A stretch of 64,000 bases of DNA from a virus. The translations under genes were made by a program, and so were the position numbers. Below the pieces are notes generated by a model. The model did not search any database, had not been told where the DNA came from, and saw only the letters and a program-made list of their open reading frames with translations. Positions 16,277 to 25,861 of this stretch are shown piece after piece. The stretch spans positions 1-64,000 of the IMG/VR virus record IMGVR_UViG_3300023049_000005; one strand, given 5' to 3'. Position 1 is the first letter of the stretch. Each line of letters opens with the position of its first letter.

Positions 16277-16542
16277 TATTTAACTTTTATATTTATATTT
16301 ATATTAGCTTCCACTTCTACTTCCATATTATTATCTAATTCACTTATAGTAGATCTGAAATTTTTTAATTCTTCTCTTAATTCTTCTATTCTTTTATCAC
16401 ACCCTTTATCGTCACCAAAACGTTCTTGGTTTGAAAATGATTTTGATGATAGTGATTTAATTTTACTTCGGAAAAGATCTGAAATTATTTCTAAAGCGTC
16501 TTCTTTATTATAAGTGTTTTTAACTATACTGAAATCTTTCAT
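16276..16542 (-). CDS. Hypothetical protein with coiled-coil-like region (88 aa)
   Basis: The middle of the product (CDKRIEELREELKNFRSTIS) has the heptad-like pattern of a short coiled coil. The C-terminus alternates hydrophobic and charged residues (VEVEANININIKVK), as a beta strand would. No family is recognised. It lies between two co-directional small genes with 1-2 nt spacing. Confidence 0.6.
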   Translation of the reverse strand: MKDFSIVKNTYNKEDALEIISDLFRSKIKSLSSKSFSNQERFGDDKGCDKRIEELREELKNFRSTISELDNNMEVEVEANININIKVK

Positions 16543-16543
16543 A

Positions 16544-16747
16544 TTATTTATCTAATCTTCTTTCTATTTCTGTCTCTAATTCACTTAATGAATAGTTACT
16601 AGTATTTAATTTTTCTCCATATGGTGAATAATGATCATCTCTTACTGCATTCTCATAGAAATCTAAAAGTGATTGAGTTGACATATCTTCTAATTTACTT
16701 TCCTGATCAGGATTATATCTTTCGTTAAACTTGTCTATCTTCTTCAT
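16544..16747 (-). CDS. Leader-bearing small protein (67 aa)
   Basis: The ATG at 16747 gives MKKIDKFNERYNPDQESKLE, which fits the shared leader (M-K-x-h-x-K-F-N-E). It comes one base after the upstream stop (TAA-G-ATG). A GTG four codons earlier is an alternative start. The remaining 50 residues are acidic and helical and end in a basic tail (ELETEIERRLDK). It forms a tandem pair with another leader protein, so the two may be packaged together. Confidence 0.65.
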   Translation of the reverse strand: MKKIDKFNERYNPDQESKLEDMSTQSLLDFYENAVRDDHYSPYGEKLNTSNYSLSELETEIERRLDK

Positions 16748-16748
16748 C

Positions 16749-17174
16749 TTATTTTTCACATAGTTTTTTTAAATCTTCATACCAATTGTTGTATTCGATT
16801 TTAACATCTTTATCACCATCAAAGTATTCAACACCTTCGATTAAAACACCTTGTACAGTATTCTCTAAGTCGTGTTCCCATAGATCTGCTTGACAACTAT
16901 CCATTTTATCAACTATCTTTTGTAATTCTTCATTATCTTTAGTTAATTCAGTTAAGTCTTCTGACCAACCGTTGTATATTACACTACCTTCTTGACCGCT
17001 ATTTGCGTCTTCTACTGCGATAAATTCATGGGATTCATTTAAATCATCATCTGATCCTAACCAACCTGATGTAAGGTTATCATCTATCTTATCACATAAT
17101 TCTTTTACGTTAGTAGCTGCTTTGAACTCTGTTTTAGTACTTTCGTTAAATTGCTCAAATCTTTTAATCTTCAT
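16749..17174 (-). CDS. Leader-bearing acidic protein (141 aa)
   Basis: MKIKRFEQFNESTKTEF is one of the clearest examples of the leader, with FNE-S as a possible cleavage point. The body is very acidic (DDNLTSGWLGSDDDLNESHE and EYFDGDKDVKIEYNNWYEDL) and carries several Trp residues. No catalytic motif is visible. Acidic internal proteins or scaffold-associated proteins would both fit. It has an AT box upstream (17191-17204) and lies just after the topoisomerase gene, in the same direction. Confidence 0.7.
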   Translation of the reverse strand: MKIKRFEQFNESTKTEFKAATNVKELCDKIDDNLTSGWLGSDDDLNESHEFIAVEDANSGQEGSVIYNGWSEDLTELTKDNEELQKIVDKMDSCQADLWEHDLENTVQGVLIEGVEYFDGDKDVKIEYNNWYEDLKKLCEK

Positions 17175-17190
17175 GACATTATTTTATTTT

Positions 17191-17204
17191 CTTTATATAT
17201 TAAA
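17191..17204 (-). promoter_or_regulatory. Late-type box TTTAATATATAAAG before the 141-aa leader gene
   Basis: The box lies 16 nt upstream of the ATG at 17174, further than in most cases. It falls just after the topoisomerase stop codon, which begins at 17209. Confidence 0.45.
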
Positions 17205-17208
17205 AATA

Positions 17209-20200
17209 TTATAGGAAACTTTTAAGGTCTTTCAAATCATCTGACCAAAGATCTTTTGGTGATTTCTTTTTCAATGCATTATATTCAGCTTTCTTATTCT
17301 TTAATTTCTCTGAAAGTTCATCTACTTTCTCTTTAGTTAAACTATAAATAGGCATACCTAATAGGTAGTCATATGAATCATTATATAGATCAAATTTATT
17401 CTTCTTTAAATCTTTAATAATGATATCTTTCTTTCTATTATTCACTTTAAGCTCATCTTTGATAACCATCTTAATAAATCTAACCTGATTATCTAATTTA
17501 GTTTTCTCGACGTTTAATACATCTAATAGACTTTTCTTTCTCTTAGTATAATCATCTAATCTCTTATCATAAAATACATCAATGATTTCTTCTACTTGGT
17601 CAAATTTTCTGATATTACCATCTACAAATAAGTGCATATTAGAAGTATATAATCTAGAAGATAATTTGAATTTATCAATTAGTTTCTCCTTTTTAGAAAC
17701 CTTCATCATATTCTCTCTACTTATTGTAATAGTAATATCTACTTCTTGCTCGGTACTATTATCTAAAAATTCTTTGATGAATTTAGCTTCAATTAACTTA
17801 TGTAAATGCTCAGTGAAGTTATGTGTCCAATATCCAATAGGTAACTCTGTTATTCTAACAGTAGTAGTGTTAACTATATCTACATTACCGTAAGTAATAT
17901 ATCCATTGTCAGTTTCTTCAATAGATCCTTTAAACCCGTTATAATGTGGATGGATTCTATGTGATTTCTTACCACTCATTTTATTCTCTATTACTCTAAT
18001 CAAATCATTAGGATTATATTTAGGAATATATGTTGACCAACCTGTGCCAATACCTTCTGCGCCATTCACTAACACCATTGGTATAATAGGCTTGAAATGC
18101 TTAGGTTCGATGACTACACCATCTTCTTGTAAATATTCTAAGATATCTTCATCTCTTTTATCAAATATAGTTTTAGTAGCATCACTTAAAAATGTATTAA
18201 TATATCTTGAACTCGCAGCATCTTTACCACCTTGTAAACGTGTACCAAAGTTTCCATTAGGTACAAGTAAAGGAATGTTATTCGATCCCACAAAATCTTG
18301 TGCTAGGTTTACAATACCCATTTCAAGAGACTGTTCACCATGATGGTATTTTTGTGTCTCTTTAACTGATCCACCAAGAGATGATACAGGAGTATCTTTA
18401 ATAATATTCCTCTTTATTACTGTATTCATAATCTTTCTATGAGATGGTTTTAATCCATCATATAGATCAGGAATAGATCTGATGTTATCTTCTAATGAGA
18501 AACCAATCATTTCATTATTAATAAAACTAGATATAGGTGTTGGAGTTTTATATTTAACCACATCTTTAACATTATTCTTAATCATCCAATCTTTTCTTTC
18601 ATCACTTCTAGATTTATTAAATACTAAATCAATATAATCATGATTCTTGTCTGTATCCCAATTAAACGGAAGAAGGTGATTATTAAGGTCAGAAAAATAC
18701 TCTTTAGCTTCCTTAGCCGTAGAAGTACCCAATCCTTTATAATACTTAACACTCCATCCCTTAACATCAGTGGCTAACCATTTCTGATATTCTTTTATAG
18801 TATAGAAACTTTTCACTTGTTTTGCTTTTCTTACTTTAAGAATAGGAGTAATGAATTCATATAAGATGTCCAATTTTAACAGTTCGGGCCAATTATCCTC
18901 AAAAAAGTTAATCAACAGCCCTTTAATATGGATACCATCCAAATCTGAATCTGTTAGAATGATTATCTTCCCATATCTCAAATCTGATGTATCTTCATAT
19001 TTCTTACCGAACTGAAGTCCAACGATATCTAATAAACTTTGGATCTCTTTATTTCTTTTAATCTTCTGTGCAGACGTATCTCTCGTATTAAGTATCTTTC
19101 CTTTAAGTGGGAAAGCACCATAATAATCTCTACCTACAATTGACATACCTGCTACAGCAAAACCTAATGCTGAATCTCCTTCTGTTAATAATAAAGAACA
19201 TTTATCACTTTCTCTTGTACCCGCTTTATTAGCATCAACGAGCTTAGGCATATTCACATTAGATTTTTTACCACCGCCCATTTTCTTCAATTGAAGCTTT
19301 TCTCTCATCTCCATTTCTTCTATGATAGCCTGATATATATCAGACTTCATTACCTTACGGATAGTGTTATCTTTAACCTCAACATTCTGATGAATATCAA
19401 CAGTCATTTTATTTGTTAAATTCTCTTTAGTCTGTGTATCAAAAGTTGGATTAGGTATTTTACATACTAAAAATATATGTAGTTTATTCTTTACGTCTTG
19501 CCAACTAACTTTCTTCTTAATCTTACCTGCAATTTGTTTAGCTAAATTAAGTGACACATGATTAATATGTGTACCACCTCTATGTGTAGTAATACCATTA
19601 CAAATAGAATTAAATACAAAACCGTGTTCATTAGATTTAGCAATTCCTATTTCCCAACCATTATCCATTTGTTCATAGAAAAAGTCTTGTCCTTCCTCTA
19701 AGTGTAATTTCATATAATCACTTAATCTCTTAATAGGTAATGTTTTACCATCTAAGCTGATTCTAACATCAGGTATATAAGCAGCTACATCTAAACATCT
19801 TTTATACATAATCGATTTTAAATCCTCTGTTAAAGAATCAAAATCAAATTGTGAATAATCAGGATAATATGTAATACGTGTGAAACTTTTGGTGTCCTTA
19901 ACATTGGTGATCTCAGGTTCTTCGATATCTTTCATGTTGTTCTTACTCCATTGACGGTACATCTTTTTACCATCACAACACTCTACTTTGAATTTCTTTG
20001 AGAATACGTTACAAAGTTTAGCACCAAGACCATTACGCCCACCCGTTAATCTTTTTTCAGTATCATCATAATTCTCTCCTGTTAATAAATGACTAAATAT
20101 TAATTCAGGATTATATACTTTTTCTTTACTGTGTTTTTCTATCGGAATGGTCGGTCCGTCATTCTCTATTACAATCTTCTTATCATCAATAATAACTTTG

Positions 20201-20445
20201 ATCATTTTAACCTTACCTGTGCGAATAGCGTGATCCGATGCGTTGGTTAATATTTCATCATATAACTTAATAAAGGCAGGGTTATGATTAACCTTCTTCT
20301 TTTCTATTACTATATTATTTAGATCATTATCTTTAATAACGAACATCTCTTGTTCTTCTGTTACCTTAGATCCAACATAGGTTTCTGATCTTTTTAGGAT
20401 GTGTTCTCTTTGACTTAACTTTACATACTTATTCTCTTTAGCCAT
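17209..20445 (-). CDS. Type IIA DNA topoisomerase, single chain (1078 aa)
   Basis: This enzyme passes one DNA duplex through a double-strand break with ATP and would relieve replication stress. One polypeptide carries everything that T4 splits into gp39, gp60 and gp52. It has the GHKL ATPase (EILTNASDHAIR; TGGRNGLGAKLCNVF), and the TOPRIM domain with LTEGDSALG near residue 419 and TDSDLDGIHI near 497. The breakage-reunion domain follows, with PLLVPNGNFGTRLQGG and the catalytic tyrosine in AASSRYINTF near 748. A coiled C-terminal part comes last. The order is that of eukaryotic-type topoisomerase II. It lacks a gyrase-type C-terminal propeller, so it is probably not a gyrase. Confidence 0.95.
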   Translation of the reverse strand: MAKENKYVKLSQREHILKRSETYVGSKVTEEQEMFVIKDNDLNNIVIEKKKVNHNPAFIKLYDEILTNASDHAIRTGKVKMIKVIIDDKKIVIENDGPTIPIEKHSKEKVYNPELIFSHLLTGENYDDTEKRLTGGRNGLGAKLCNVFSKKFKVECCDGKKMYRQWSKNNMKDIEEPEITNVKDTKSFTRITYYPDYSQFDFDSLTEDLKSIMYKRCLDVAAYIPDVRISLDGKTLPIKRLSDYMKLHLEEGQDFFYEQMDNGWEIGIAKSNEHGFVFNSICNGITTHRGGTHINHVSLNLAKQIAGKIKKKVSWQDVKNKLHIFLVCKIPNPTFDTQTKENLTNKMTVDIHQNVEVKDNTIRKVMKSDIYQAIIEEMEMREKLQLKKMGGGKKSNVNMPKLVDANKAGTRESDKCSLLLTEGDSALGFAVAGMSIVGRDYYGAFPLKGKILNTRDTSAQKIKRNKEIQSLLDIVGLQFGKKYEDTSDLRYGKIIILTDSDLDGIHIKGLLINFFEDNWPELLKLDILYEFITPILKVRKAKQVKSFYTIKEYQKWLATDVKGWSVKYYKGLGTSTAKEAKEYFSDLNNHLLPFNWDTDKNHDYIDLVFNKSRSDERKDWMIKNNVKDVVKYKTPTPISSFINNEMIGFSLEDNIRSIPDLYDGLKPSHRKIMNTVIKRNIIKDTPVSSLGGSVKETQKYHHGEQSLEMGIVNLAQDFVGSNNIPLLVPNGNFGTRLQGGKDAASSRYINTFLSDATKTIFDKRDEDILEYLQEDGVVIEPKHFKPIIPMVLVNGAEGIGTGWSTYIPKYNPNDLIRVIENKMSGKKSHRIHPHYNGFKGSIEETDNGYITYGNVDIVNTTTVRITELPIGYWTHNFTEHLHKLIEAKFIKEFLDNSTEQEVDITITISRENMMKVSKKEKLIDKFKLSSRLYTSNMHLFVDGNIRKFDQVEEIIDVFYDKRLDDYTKRKKSLLDVLNVEKTKLDNQVRFIKMVIKDELKVNNRKKDIIIKDLKKNKFDLYNDSYDYLLGMPIYSLTKEKVDELSEKLKNKKAEYNALKKKSPKDLWSDDLKDLKSFL

Positions 20446-20467
20446 CTTATAACTTTTAATTTTTAGA

Positions 20468-20480
20468 CTTATATATAGAA
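20468..20480 (-). promoter_or_regulatory. AT box TTCTATATATAAG before topoisomerase
   Basis: A variant of the late-type box, 22 nt upstream of the ATG at 20445. Similar CTATATAAG forms precede the polymerase and dam genes, so this may be a separate, replication-class variant. Confidence 0.35.
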
Positions 20481-20546
20481 TAAAATTTATTTCCCTATAT
20501 ATAGTCAGTTATATGATTTATTAAAAAGTTTATAAAAAGTTTATTT

Positions 20547-21275
20547 TTAAATTAATTCAACAAAAGAAGTTGTATTAAAATCGAATACCATTTCGTTCTT
20601 AGAAGTGTTTATATAAACATCATCAATACTTGGTAATTTCATTAGACACTCTTCTAATTTCATCCATGTATTAGGAGTTAATTTTTCATTAGTAACATTC
20701 ATAATCACCTCTAATCTATCTCCCATTTTAGGAGTTTCGTTAAATGTATTTCCTACTCTTTCTCTGTTTTCTTTAAAGTAATCACTCTTTTTGAATTCAA
20801 GAATAACACCTAAGCTTTCTTCTATATGCTGAAAATATTTACTAAGATTTATTTTAGTATTATCTCCATCTACTTCATATGTATCTTCAAGATTAATAAC
20901 TTCTGTTTCTTCTGTTTCAACATCCTCATTGATCATTTCAACCTTTAATGAACTAAGGTATTCTTTATCCATCTTACCTTCTTTAATAATATCAGCTATC
21001 GTAGGTGCAATTTGATTGATCCCTGTTCTATATCCAATATAGTTCTTTTCATTAATAGGGTTATCACTATAACTCCATTCTATAACAGGATTCATATTAG
21101 TCAAATTATTAGTCTTAACTACTACTTTCATTTGAAGAGCTTCACTAACATTTTCCATAATAGGTTTACTTAATGTAAATTTAACGAATCTGTGATTAGA
21201 TGTATCTACTTCTGATATATTGAAGTTTTTCTTCAATTCGTAGTTAATGTGGTTTATATTTTTCTGAAATGACAT
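20547..21275 (-). CDS. Hypothetical protein (242 aa)
   Basis: The protein is soluble and alternates strands and helices: SNHRFVKFTLSKPIMENV, MKVVVKTNNL, then an acidic linker EDVETEETEVINLED, and a C-terminal part ending FDFNTTSFVELI. I do not recognise a family. Repeated beta-type segments and an asparagine-rich style resemble phage structural or regulatory proteins, but this is not specific. It has its own AT box and lies upstream of the topoisomerase gene in the same direction. Confidence 0.6.
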   Translation of the reverse strand: MSFQKNINHINYELKKNFNISEVDTSNHRFVKFTLSKPIMENVSEALQMKVVVKTNNLTNMNPVIEWSYSDNPINEKNYIGYRTGINQIAPTIADIIKEGKMDKEYLSSLKVEMINEDVETEETEVINLEDTYEVDGDNTKINLSKYFQHIEESLGVILEFKKSDYFKENRERVGNTFNETPKMGDRLEVIMNVTNEKLTPNTWMKLEECLMKLPSIDDVYINTSKNEMVFDFNTTSFVELI

Positions 21276-21297
21276 AATATTATAATATTTATTTACA

Positions 21298-21309
21298 CTA
21301 TATATTATT
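21298..21309 (-). promoter_or_regulatory. Late-type box AATAATATATAG before the 242-aa gene
   Basis: The box lies 22 nt upstream of the ATG at 21275, on the minus strand, and is divergent from the box at 21325. Confidence 0.4.
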
Positions 21310-21324
21310 TATTCTATATCCAAT

Positions 21325-21337
21325 TTTAATATATAAG
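21325..21337 (+). promoter_or_regulatory. Late-type box TTTAATATATAAG before the 98-aa leader gene
   Basis: The box ends 2 nt before the ATG at 21340. The 16-base context TTTAATATATAAGATA is identical to those before the genes at 31470 and 34873. Confidence 0.6.
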
Positions 21338-21339
21338 AT

Positions 21340-21636
21340 ATGATTACTAGTTTTAAAGTGTTTGAAGGATTAAATATTCAACCATTAGTTGATAAAGTTG
21401 TAAAATATGGTAATATGGAAGCATTTCAATATTTAAAAAATATGAAATTTGATCTGAGTGTTAATAATAATATAATCATTGAAGTGGCTTCATCAAATAT
21501 ATATAATGAAATAGTTAAGGATATATATCATGCCATAGAAGAAGCCGCTAAATTTGGATTAGATATAGATCCGATAGATGATAATATTATATTCGATGAA
21601 AAGGAAAATAGATATAAAATAATAGATTACCTTTAA
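21340..21636 (+). CDS. Leader-bearing small protein, possibly degenerate ankyrin-like (98 aa)
   Basis: MITSFKVFEGLNIQPL is a leader variant that shares MIT-F with the 402-aa protein at 33.7 kb. The next segment, VDKVVKYGNMEAFQYLKNMK followed by an FDLS/NNNIIIE pattern, has the spacing of one worn ankyrin repeat (G-N-x-E-A-x-x-x-L, then D, then a new helix). That reading is tentative. The protein ends acidic (DENENRYKIIDYL-like tail). Confidence 0.62.
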   Translation: MITSFKVFEGLNIQPLVDKVVKYGNMEAFQYLKNMKFDLSVNNNIIIEVASSNIYNEIVKDIYHAIEEAAKFGLDIDPIDDNIIFDEKENRYKIIDYL

Positions 21637-21692
21637 TAGACTCTCAATGTTTTATATATATTATGAATTAATAAAAAAACAAGAATTAATTT

Positions 21693-22979
21693 ATGGGATT
21701 AACTAAGCTTAATAATCAAGGAGATACTATCTTAAAAGATATCTTCGAAGACGTAATTACTGTGTATGAAGATATACAAGGATCAAAAATGATCGTTAAT
21801 TTTAACGGTAAAGATTTTGAATTCAGAACTAAAAGTATAAACAATGATCCGATCTCTCTGATCGATGTATCGTTACAAAAATATTATAATAAAGCATTTA
21901 ACTTCTTCTATTCATTAGATGAACGTGTACTTAGTTTAATACCTAAAAATTGGTATTTCTGTTTTGAGTACTTTCCCGATAACCAACCTGCTCATATAGA
22001 GTATAAAAAAAGCCCTAAGAATAGCTTAATATTAACGGGTATAATTAAAGGAAGTAAAAAGAAGTTTAAATATAACATTGAAGAAATTATAGAGTTTTCT
22101 AATCTATTTAATTGTGATCCTTTACCTGTTGTATTTCATGGTAAATTGAATCAGAAACAAAAGGAAGGTATTAAGTATTTCTTACATACCTCAAAAGAAG
22201 ATTTAGAATATGTATTTGGTGATAAGAACTTTTCCTTTTTCTTTTATAAACTATTAGACCCTACCCATAAACATTCATTTTTAATGGAAGAAGGAGAGTT
22301 TCAGCCTAATACACAAAGACTTATTATCAAAACAAATAGCAACGATCATAAGTATGAAGTATTGAATCCTTTATATGAAAGAACAGTAGAGAATATAGAT
22401 ACGGAATTCACAGAAGTATACTCATTAATAATATTAAACTTCTTAAATTATATACAGAACGTAGATCTAAGTGATCTTAAATTAAGTGGTAAAAAGTATG
22501 ATGAAGTCTATATGAATCTTATATGTAAGTTATATAATATGTATATGAACGATAATAGTGAAGAATTAGTGGAGTTTGAATTCAGTATACCTAAGTTCTT
22601 TAATAAAGATAAGTTTAAGATCAATACTAAGTTCATCTCAAATAACCTGACAAAAAAGTATGTAAATAAGAATGATAAATTCGAATACATCTTTAAATCT
22701 ATATTAGGATCATTTAGACAGAAGAAGACAAAAGAGATTGGTCTTTTCAATAAAAACTCTTTAGTGTTATTTAATAAGTTTATCGATAGCTTAAATGATA
22801 TCATACATGATTACTTAAATAAGATGAAAGAGGATAAACTTAGAAATACTAATCTAATGGACTTCGGAAGATATTACGATTTCCAATATGATACTGATGC
22901 TGATGGTAAAGTTTATCCTGATGTATATACTGAATTTGAAGCAGATAGCATTGATAAGAAAAAAAAATTAAAAAAATAA
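21693..22979 (+). CDS. Unknown protein, possibly nucleotidyltransferase/ligase-related (428 aa)
   Basis: The N-terminal third has VYEDIQGSKMIVNFNGKDFE, KNWYFCFEYFPDN and IEYKKSPKNSLILTGIIKG. This pattern of strand-F-E-Y and P-K-N-x-L-I-L is reminiscent of the adenylation core of phage RNA/DNA-ligase-like proteins. The expected K-x-(D/H)-G lysine motif is not clear, so I do not call it a ligase. The middle is helical and the C-terminus ends in a lysine run. It stands alone, with a TTTTATATATATTATG box about 30 nt before the start. Confidence 0.6.
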   Translation: MGLTKLNNQGDTILKDIFEDVITVYEDIQGSKMIVNFNGKDFEFRTKSINNDPISLIDVSLQKYYNKAFNFFYSLDERVLSLIPKNWYFCFEYFPDNQPAHIEYKKSPKNSLILTGIIKGSKKKFKYNIEEIIEFSNLFNCDPLPVVFHGKLNQKQKEGIKYFLHTSKEDLEYVFGDKNFSFFFYKLLDPTHKHSFLMEEGEFQPNTQRLIIKTNSNDHKYEVLNPLYERTVENIDTEFTEVYSLIILNFLNYIQNVDLSDLKLSGKKYDEVYMNLICKLYNMYMNDNSEELVEFEFSIPKFFNKDKFKINTKFISNNLTKKYVNKNDKFEYIFKSILGSFRQKKTKEIGLFNKNSLVLFNKFIDSLNDIIHDYLNKMKEDKLRNTNLMDFGRYYDFQYDTDADGKVYPDVYTEFEADSIDKKKKLKK

Positions 22980-23012
22980 TTTAATTCTCCTTTTTCATTT
23001 AATATTTATTCC

Positions 23013-23020
23013 TATATTTG
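23013..23020 (+). promoter_or_regulatory. TAnnTTTG promoter (TATATTTG) of the MoxR-VWA-TelA run
   Basis: An exact -7 box, 35 nt upstream of the ATG at 23056. No comparable box appears before the following five genes, which supports a single operon. Confidence 0.6.
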
Positions 23021-23055
23021 TAGTCTAAAATGTAATAAAAATTAAACTTATCATT

Positions 23056-24411
23056 ATGGATAACAAACAAAACGTCAAAAAGGTAACACCTGTTTACCAA
23101 ACAGCAAAATTTAACAGGGATATTAAAACATTAACTAAGAGAGAGTTTAAGTACTTTGCTCTTATGAGGTCACAATACGGAGTTCCTTTTATTAAGGCAA
23201 AACCAGGTGTGGCTAAATCGGCTATTGTAAGAACTATTGCCGAAAAGCTCGATATGCAATATATCGATCTTCGTCTTTCTATGGCAGATGAAACTGATAT
23301 GCAGTTTCCTAATCTTACTTTCAGTGAAAAGCATGGTGTACATGTAATTGAGAGTGCGATTCCTGAGTGGGCTGCATTATCAAATGAAAGACCAACTATC
23401 ATTCACTTTGAAGAATTAAACCGTGCGAGGTTGGAAGTTAGAAATGCCGCACTTCAAATTCTTCTTGAAAGAACTATTGGACACAAGTTCAAGTTCAATG
23501 AAAATGTATTTATGATATCAAGTGGTAACTTAGGTGACGAAGATGACACCGATGTTGAAGAATTTGATACTGCTTTAAATAACCGTTTGATTCACGTTAA
23601 GCACACACTTACTGTTGATGAATGGTTAGCATGGGCGAGAGATTTCGGACACATTCACCCTGATATTATTCAGTTCATCGAACTTGATGGAACTAAGCTT
23701 GTAACCAAGCCTGCGGATAATGAAGGTTCTAGTGGGGGCGCACATGCTACACCAAGATCTTGGGAGATGTTAAGTAAGTTTATTGTTGCCAACTTCGGTG
23801 GTGGAAGTAAATTAGATGAAGAAGGGAATATCATCTGTGATGAAGAAGGTAATCCTATTCGTTTCTATGATGGTTGGAAAACTGACAAGAAAGGTAATCC
23901 TATTTTCAACAAAGTTGTAGATGGATCAGAAGAAATGGAAACCGTATCTTCTAGTGATGCTAGAATTAATGGTATCAGAAACTACGGAGATACCACAGAA
24001 TACTTACCTGTGGTAAGTGAATTCGGTTCGGGTTTCATCGGTGCAAGTGCTTGGAATAGATTTGCTAGATTCTTGAAAGACCGTATCAACCTTAATCTTA
24101 GAGATATTCTTGAAGATTTTAAGAAAAGAGAAGCAGATCTTGCTAATTTCAAGAGAGATAAATACTCTGAACTTATTTCGGAAGCTAAGGGTGCTGATAT
24201 CTCTAAGTGGAGTTCTAAGAACGTTGATAACTTCTCATTATTCTTGATGAAGTGTAGTGCTGACGAAAGAACAGGTTTCCTACTTCACGTAGTGGATAAA
24301 GCAAACAACAACTTCGGTAAAGCTGTTGCTGACAGTTCAGTGAAATCACTTCTTAGAAAGTTCCCTAATGAATTGAAGAAAATTAAATCACTTAATCAGA
24401 ACAACAGATAA
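23056..24411 (+). CDS. MoxR-type AAA+ ATPase (451 aa)
   Basis: This is an AAA+ ATPase with a MoxR-like layout: Walker A IKAKPGVAKSA (residues 46-56), Walker B PTIIHFEELNRA (113-124), sensor 1 MISSGNLGDE, and a conserved NNRLIHV after it. MoxR ATPases remodel or mature partner complexes and are usually paired with a VWA-domain protein, which is exactly what follows 34 nt downstream. The long C-terminal half (KGNPIFNKVVDG, RDILEDFKKREADL) is probably the lid plus a partner-binding region. The pair is a known chaperone-type arrangement, but its substrate in this phage is not known. Confidence 0.88.
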   Translation: MDNKQNVKKVTPVYQTAKFNRDIKTLTKREFKYFALMRSQYGVPFIKAKPGVAKSAIVRTIAEKLDMQYIDLRLSMADETDMQFPNLTFSEKHGVHVIESAIPEWAALSNERPTIIHFEELNRARLEVRNAALQILLERTIGHKFKFNENVFMISSGNLGDEDDTDVEEFDTALNNRLIHVKHTLTVDEWLAWARDFGHIHPDIIQFIELDGTKLVTKPADNEGSSGGAHATPRSWEMLSKFIVANFGGGSKLDEEGNIICDEEGNPIRFYDGWKTDKKGNPIFNKVVDGSEEMETVSSSDARINGIRNYGDTTEYLPVVSEFGSGFIGASAWNRFARFLKDRINLNLRDILEDFKKREADLANFKRDKYSELISEAKGADISKWSSKNVDNFSLFLMKCSADERTGFLLHVVDKANNNFGKAVADSSVKSLLRKFPNELKKIKSLNQNNR

Positions 24412-24445
24412 TAGTATTTAAATAATAAAAATAAACAGATAGATT

Positions 24446-25858
24446 ATGAGCGATGTAGTAGATATGGGGTCTAACCACCCTACCTTAGTAGAAGCTGTGG
24501 AAAGAATGTTAATTGACGTAAAGTTTGAATTACCTTTCTATGGAGAGTTTAACCTAAACATTAATTTCAGAGATTCCACTAAGAAAATGCGTACTTGTGC
24601 GACCAATGTTAAATCCACGGGTATGTATTTCTACTACAACGCTAATTTTCTATCTAGTTTAAATACTATTGATGGAGAAATCAGTGGAGTTGGGGAAGAA
24701 GAAATTAAATTCAATGAGTGGGAAAGACAGAAGCAAGTAAACTTTTTACTTCTTCATAATAATTACCACTTACTTTTCAATCACCCACAAAGGATGATTG
24801 CGGGTAACTTTAAGCCTAGTTTCTCTAATATTGCCCAAGATATGATTATCAACTCAACTTTATGGGCTGATATCACACAAGAGTTTATTTCAGTTCCTAA
24901 GTATCCTATTAATGATGAAAACCGTAGTAAGGATATTGATAATAAACATATGGCACTCTTTATCCCTAGAAAGTTCGCAGAACAAGGTGGTGAGCCTATC
25001 TTCGAAGAACTATATAGTTGGTTGAGAGAAGAGCATATGCTTTGGGATAATAACAGAAAACAAAATCCTGATCAACCTAATACTGATCCTATGTATGGTG
25101 ATTATGGTGTATATGGCGAAAATAATAACTCAGTTAATATGTTCTCTTTAGATTACATTTTCAATCAACTTGATGAAAACGAAGGATCTTTTATGGACGA
25201 GCATATGGATGACACCGTACCTGAGGAAGTAAGAGAAAACTTTGTAAACGATGTAATCGAAGGTTTAAGAGGTAGAGGTCTTGTTAAAGGTGATATCGAA
25301 ACTACTTTAGATAAACTAAGAAAGAAAAGAAAGGATTATTTAAGGGAAATTAAAAGATGTATTTCTAATGATATTCTTGGTAATATCAAACAAAGAAGTC
25401 TTGCTAAACCTAACCGTAGAGGTATTAAGGGGTTGAAAGGTAATAGAAAAATTAAAGCTGAGATTAATGTTATCTTAGATACATCAGGATCTATGGGAGG
25501 TCTTTTTGAAAAAGTGCTTTCTTTTGTATTTCAAAGAGATATTACTATTAATATGTTACAAGTAGATACCGAGGTACATGGTGTTAAGAAAATCACATCT
25601 CTGAGAGAGATGCAACAAATTGACATCAAAGGTCTTGGTGGTACTATGTTACAACCAGGTATTGATATGTTGACAGAGAAAGGATCTGAGTACCAAAATT
25701 ATAATACAGTTATCTTAACTGATGGATATTGTGATACTTTAGATTTATCTAAAGTTAATGGTAGAGTACTTGGTATCACAACAGGATGTGCTATCCCAAT
25801 GTCTAAAAAACCAAAGAATGGTTTTTATAAAGAAATTTTCGTAGACGAATCATTATAA
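24446..25858 (+). CDS. Metallopeptidase-like plus VWA domain protein (470 aa)
   Basis: Two domains are visible. The N-terminal one resembles the putative metallopeptidase of DUF2201-type proteins, with HNNYHLLFNHPQR at residues 104-116. The usual HExxH is changed to HNNYH, losing the catalytic glutamate, so zinc chemistry is doubtful. The C-terminal VWA domain has an intact MIDAS: INVILDTSGSMGG near 346, a GLGGTML threonine, and VILTDGYCD. It should bind Mg-dependent ligands and act as substrate adaptor for the MoxR ATPase encoded directly upstream. Confidence 0.85.
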   Translation: MSDVVDMGSNHPTLVEAVERMLIDVKFELPFYGEFNLNINFRDSTKKMRTCATNVKSTGMYFYYNANFLSSLNTIDGEISGVGEEEIKFNEWERQKQVNFLLLHNNYHLLFNHPQRMIAGNFKPSFSNIAQDMIINSTLWADITQEFISVPKYPINDENRSKDIDNKHMALFIPRKFAEQGGEPIFEELYSWLREEHMLWDNNRKQNPDQPNTDPMYGDYGVYGENNNSVNMFSLDYIFNQLDENEGSFMDEHMDDTVPEEVRENFVNDVIEGLRGRGLVKGDIETTLDKLRKKRKDYLREIKRCISNDILGNIKQRSLAKPNRRGIKGLKGNRKIKAEINVILDTSGSMGGLFEKVLSFVFQRDITINMLQVDTEVHGVKKITSLREMQQIDIKGLGGTMLQPGIDMLTEKGSEYQNYNTVILTDGYCDTLDLSKVNGRVLGITTGCAIPMSKKPKNGFYKEIFVDESL

Positions 25859-25861
25859 AAA

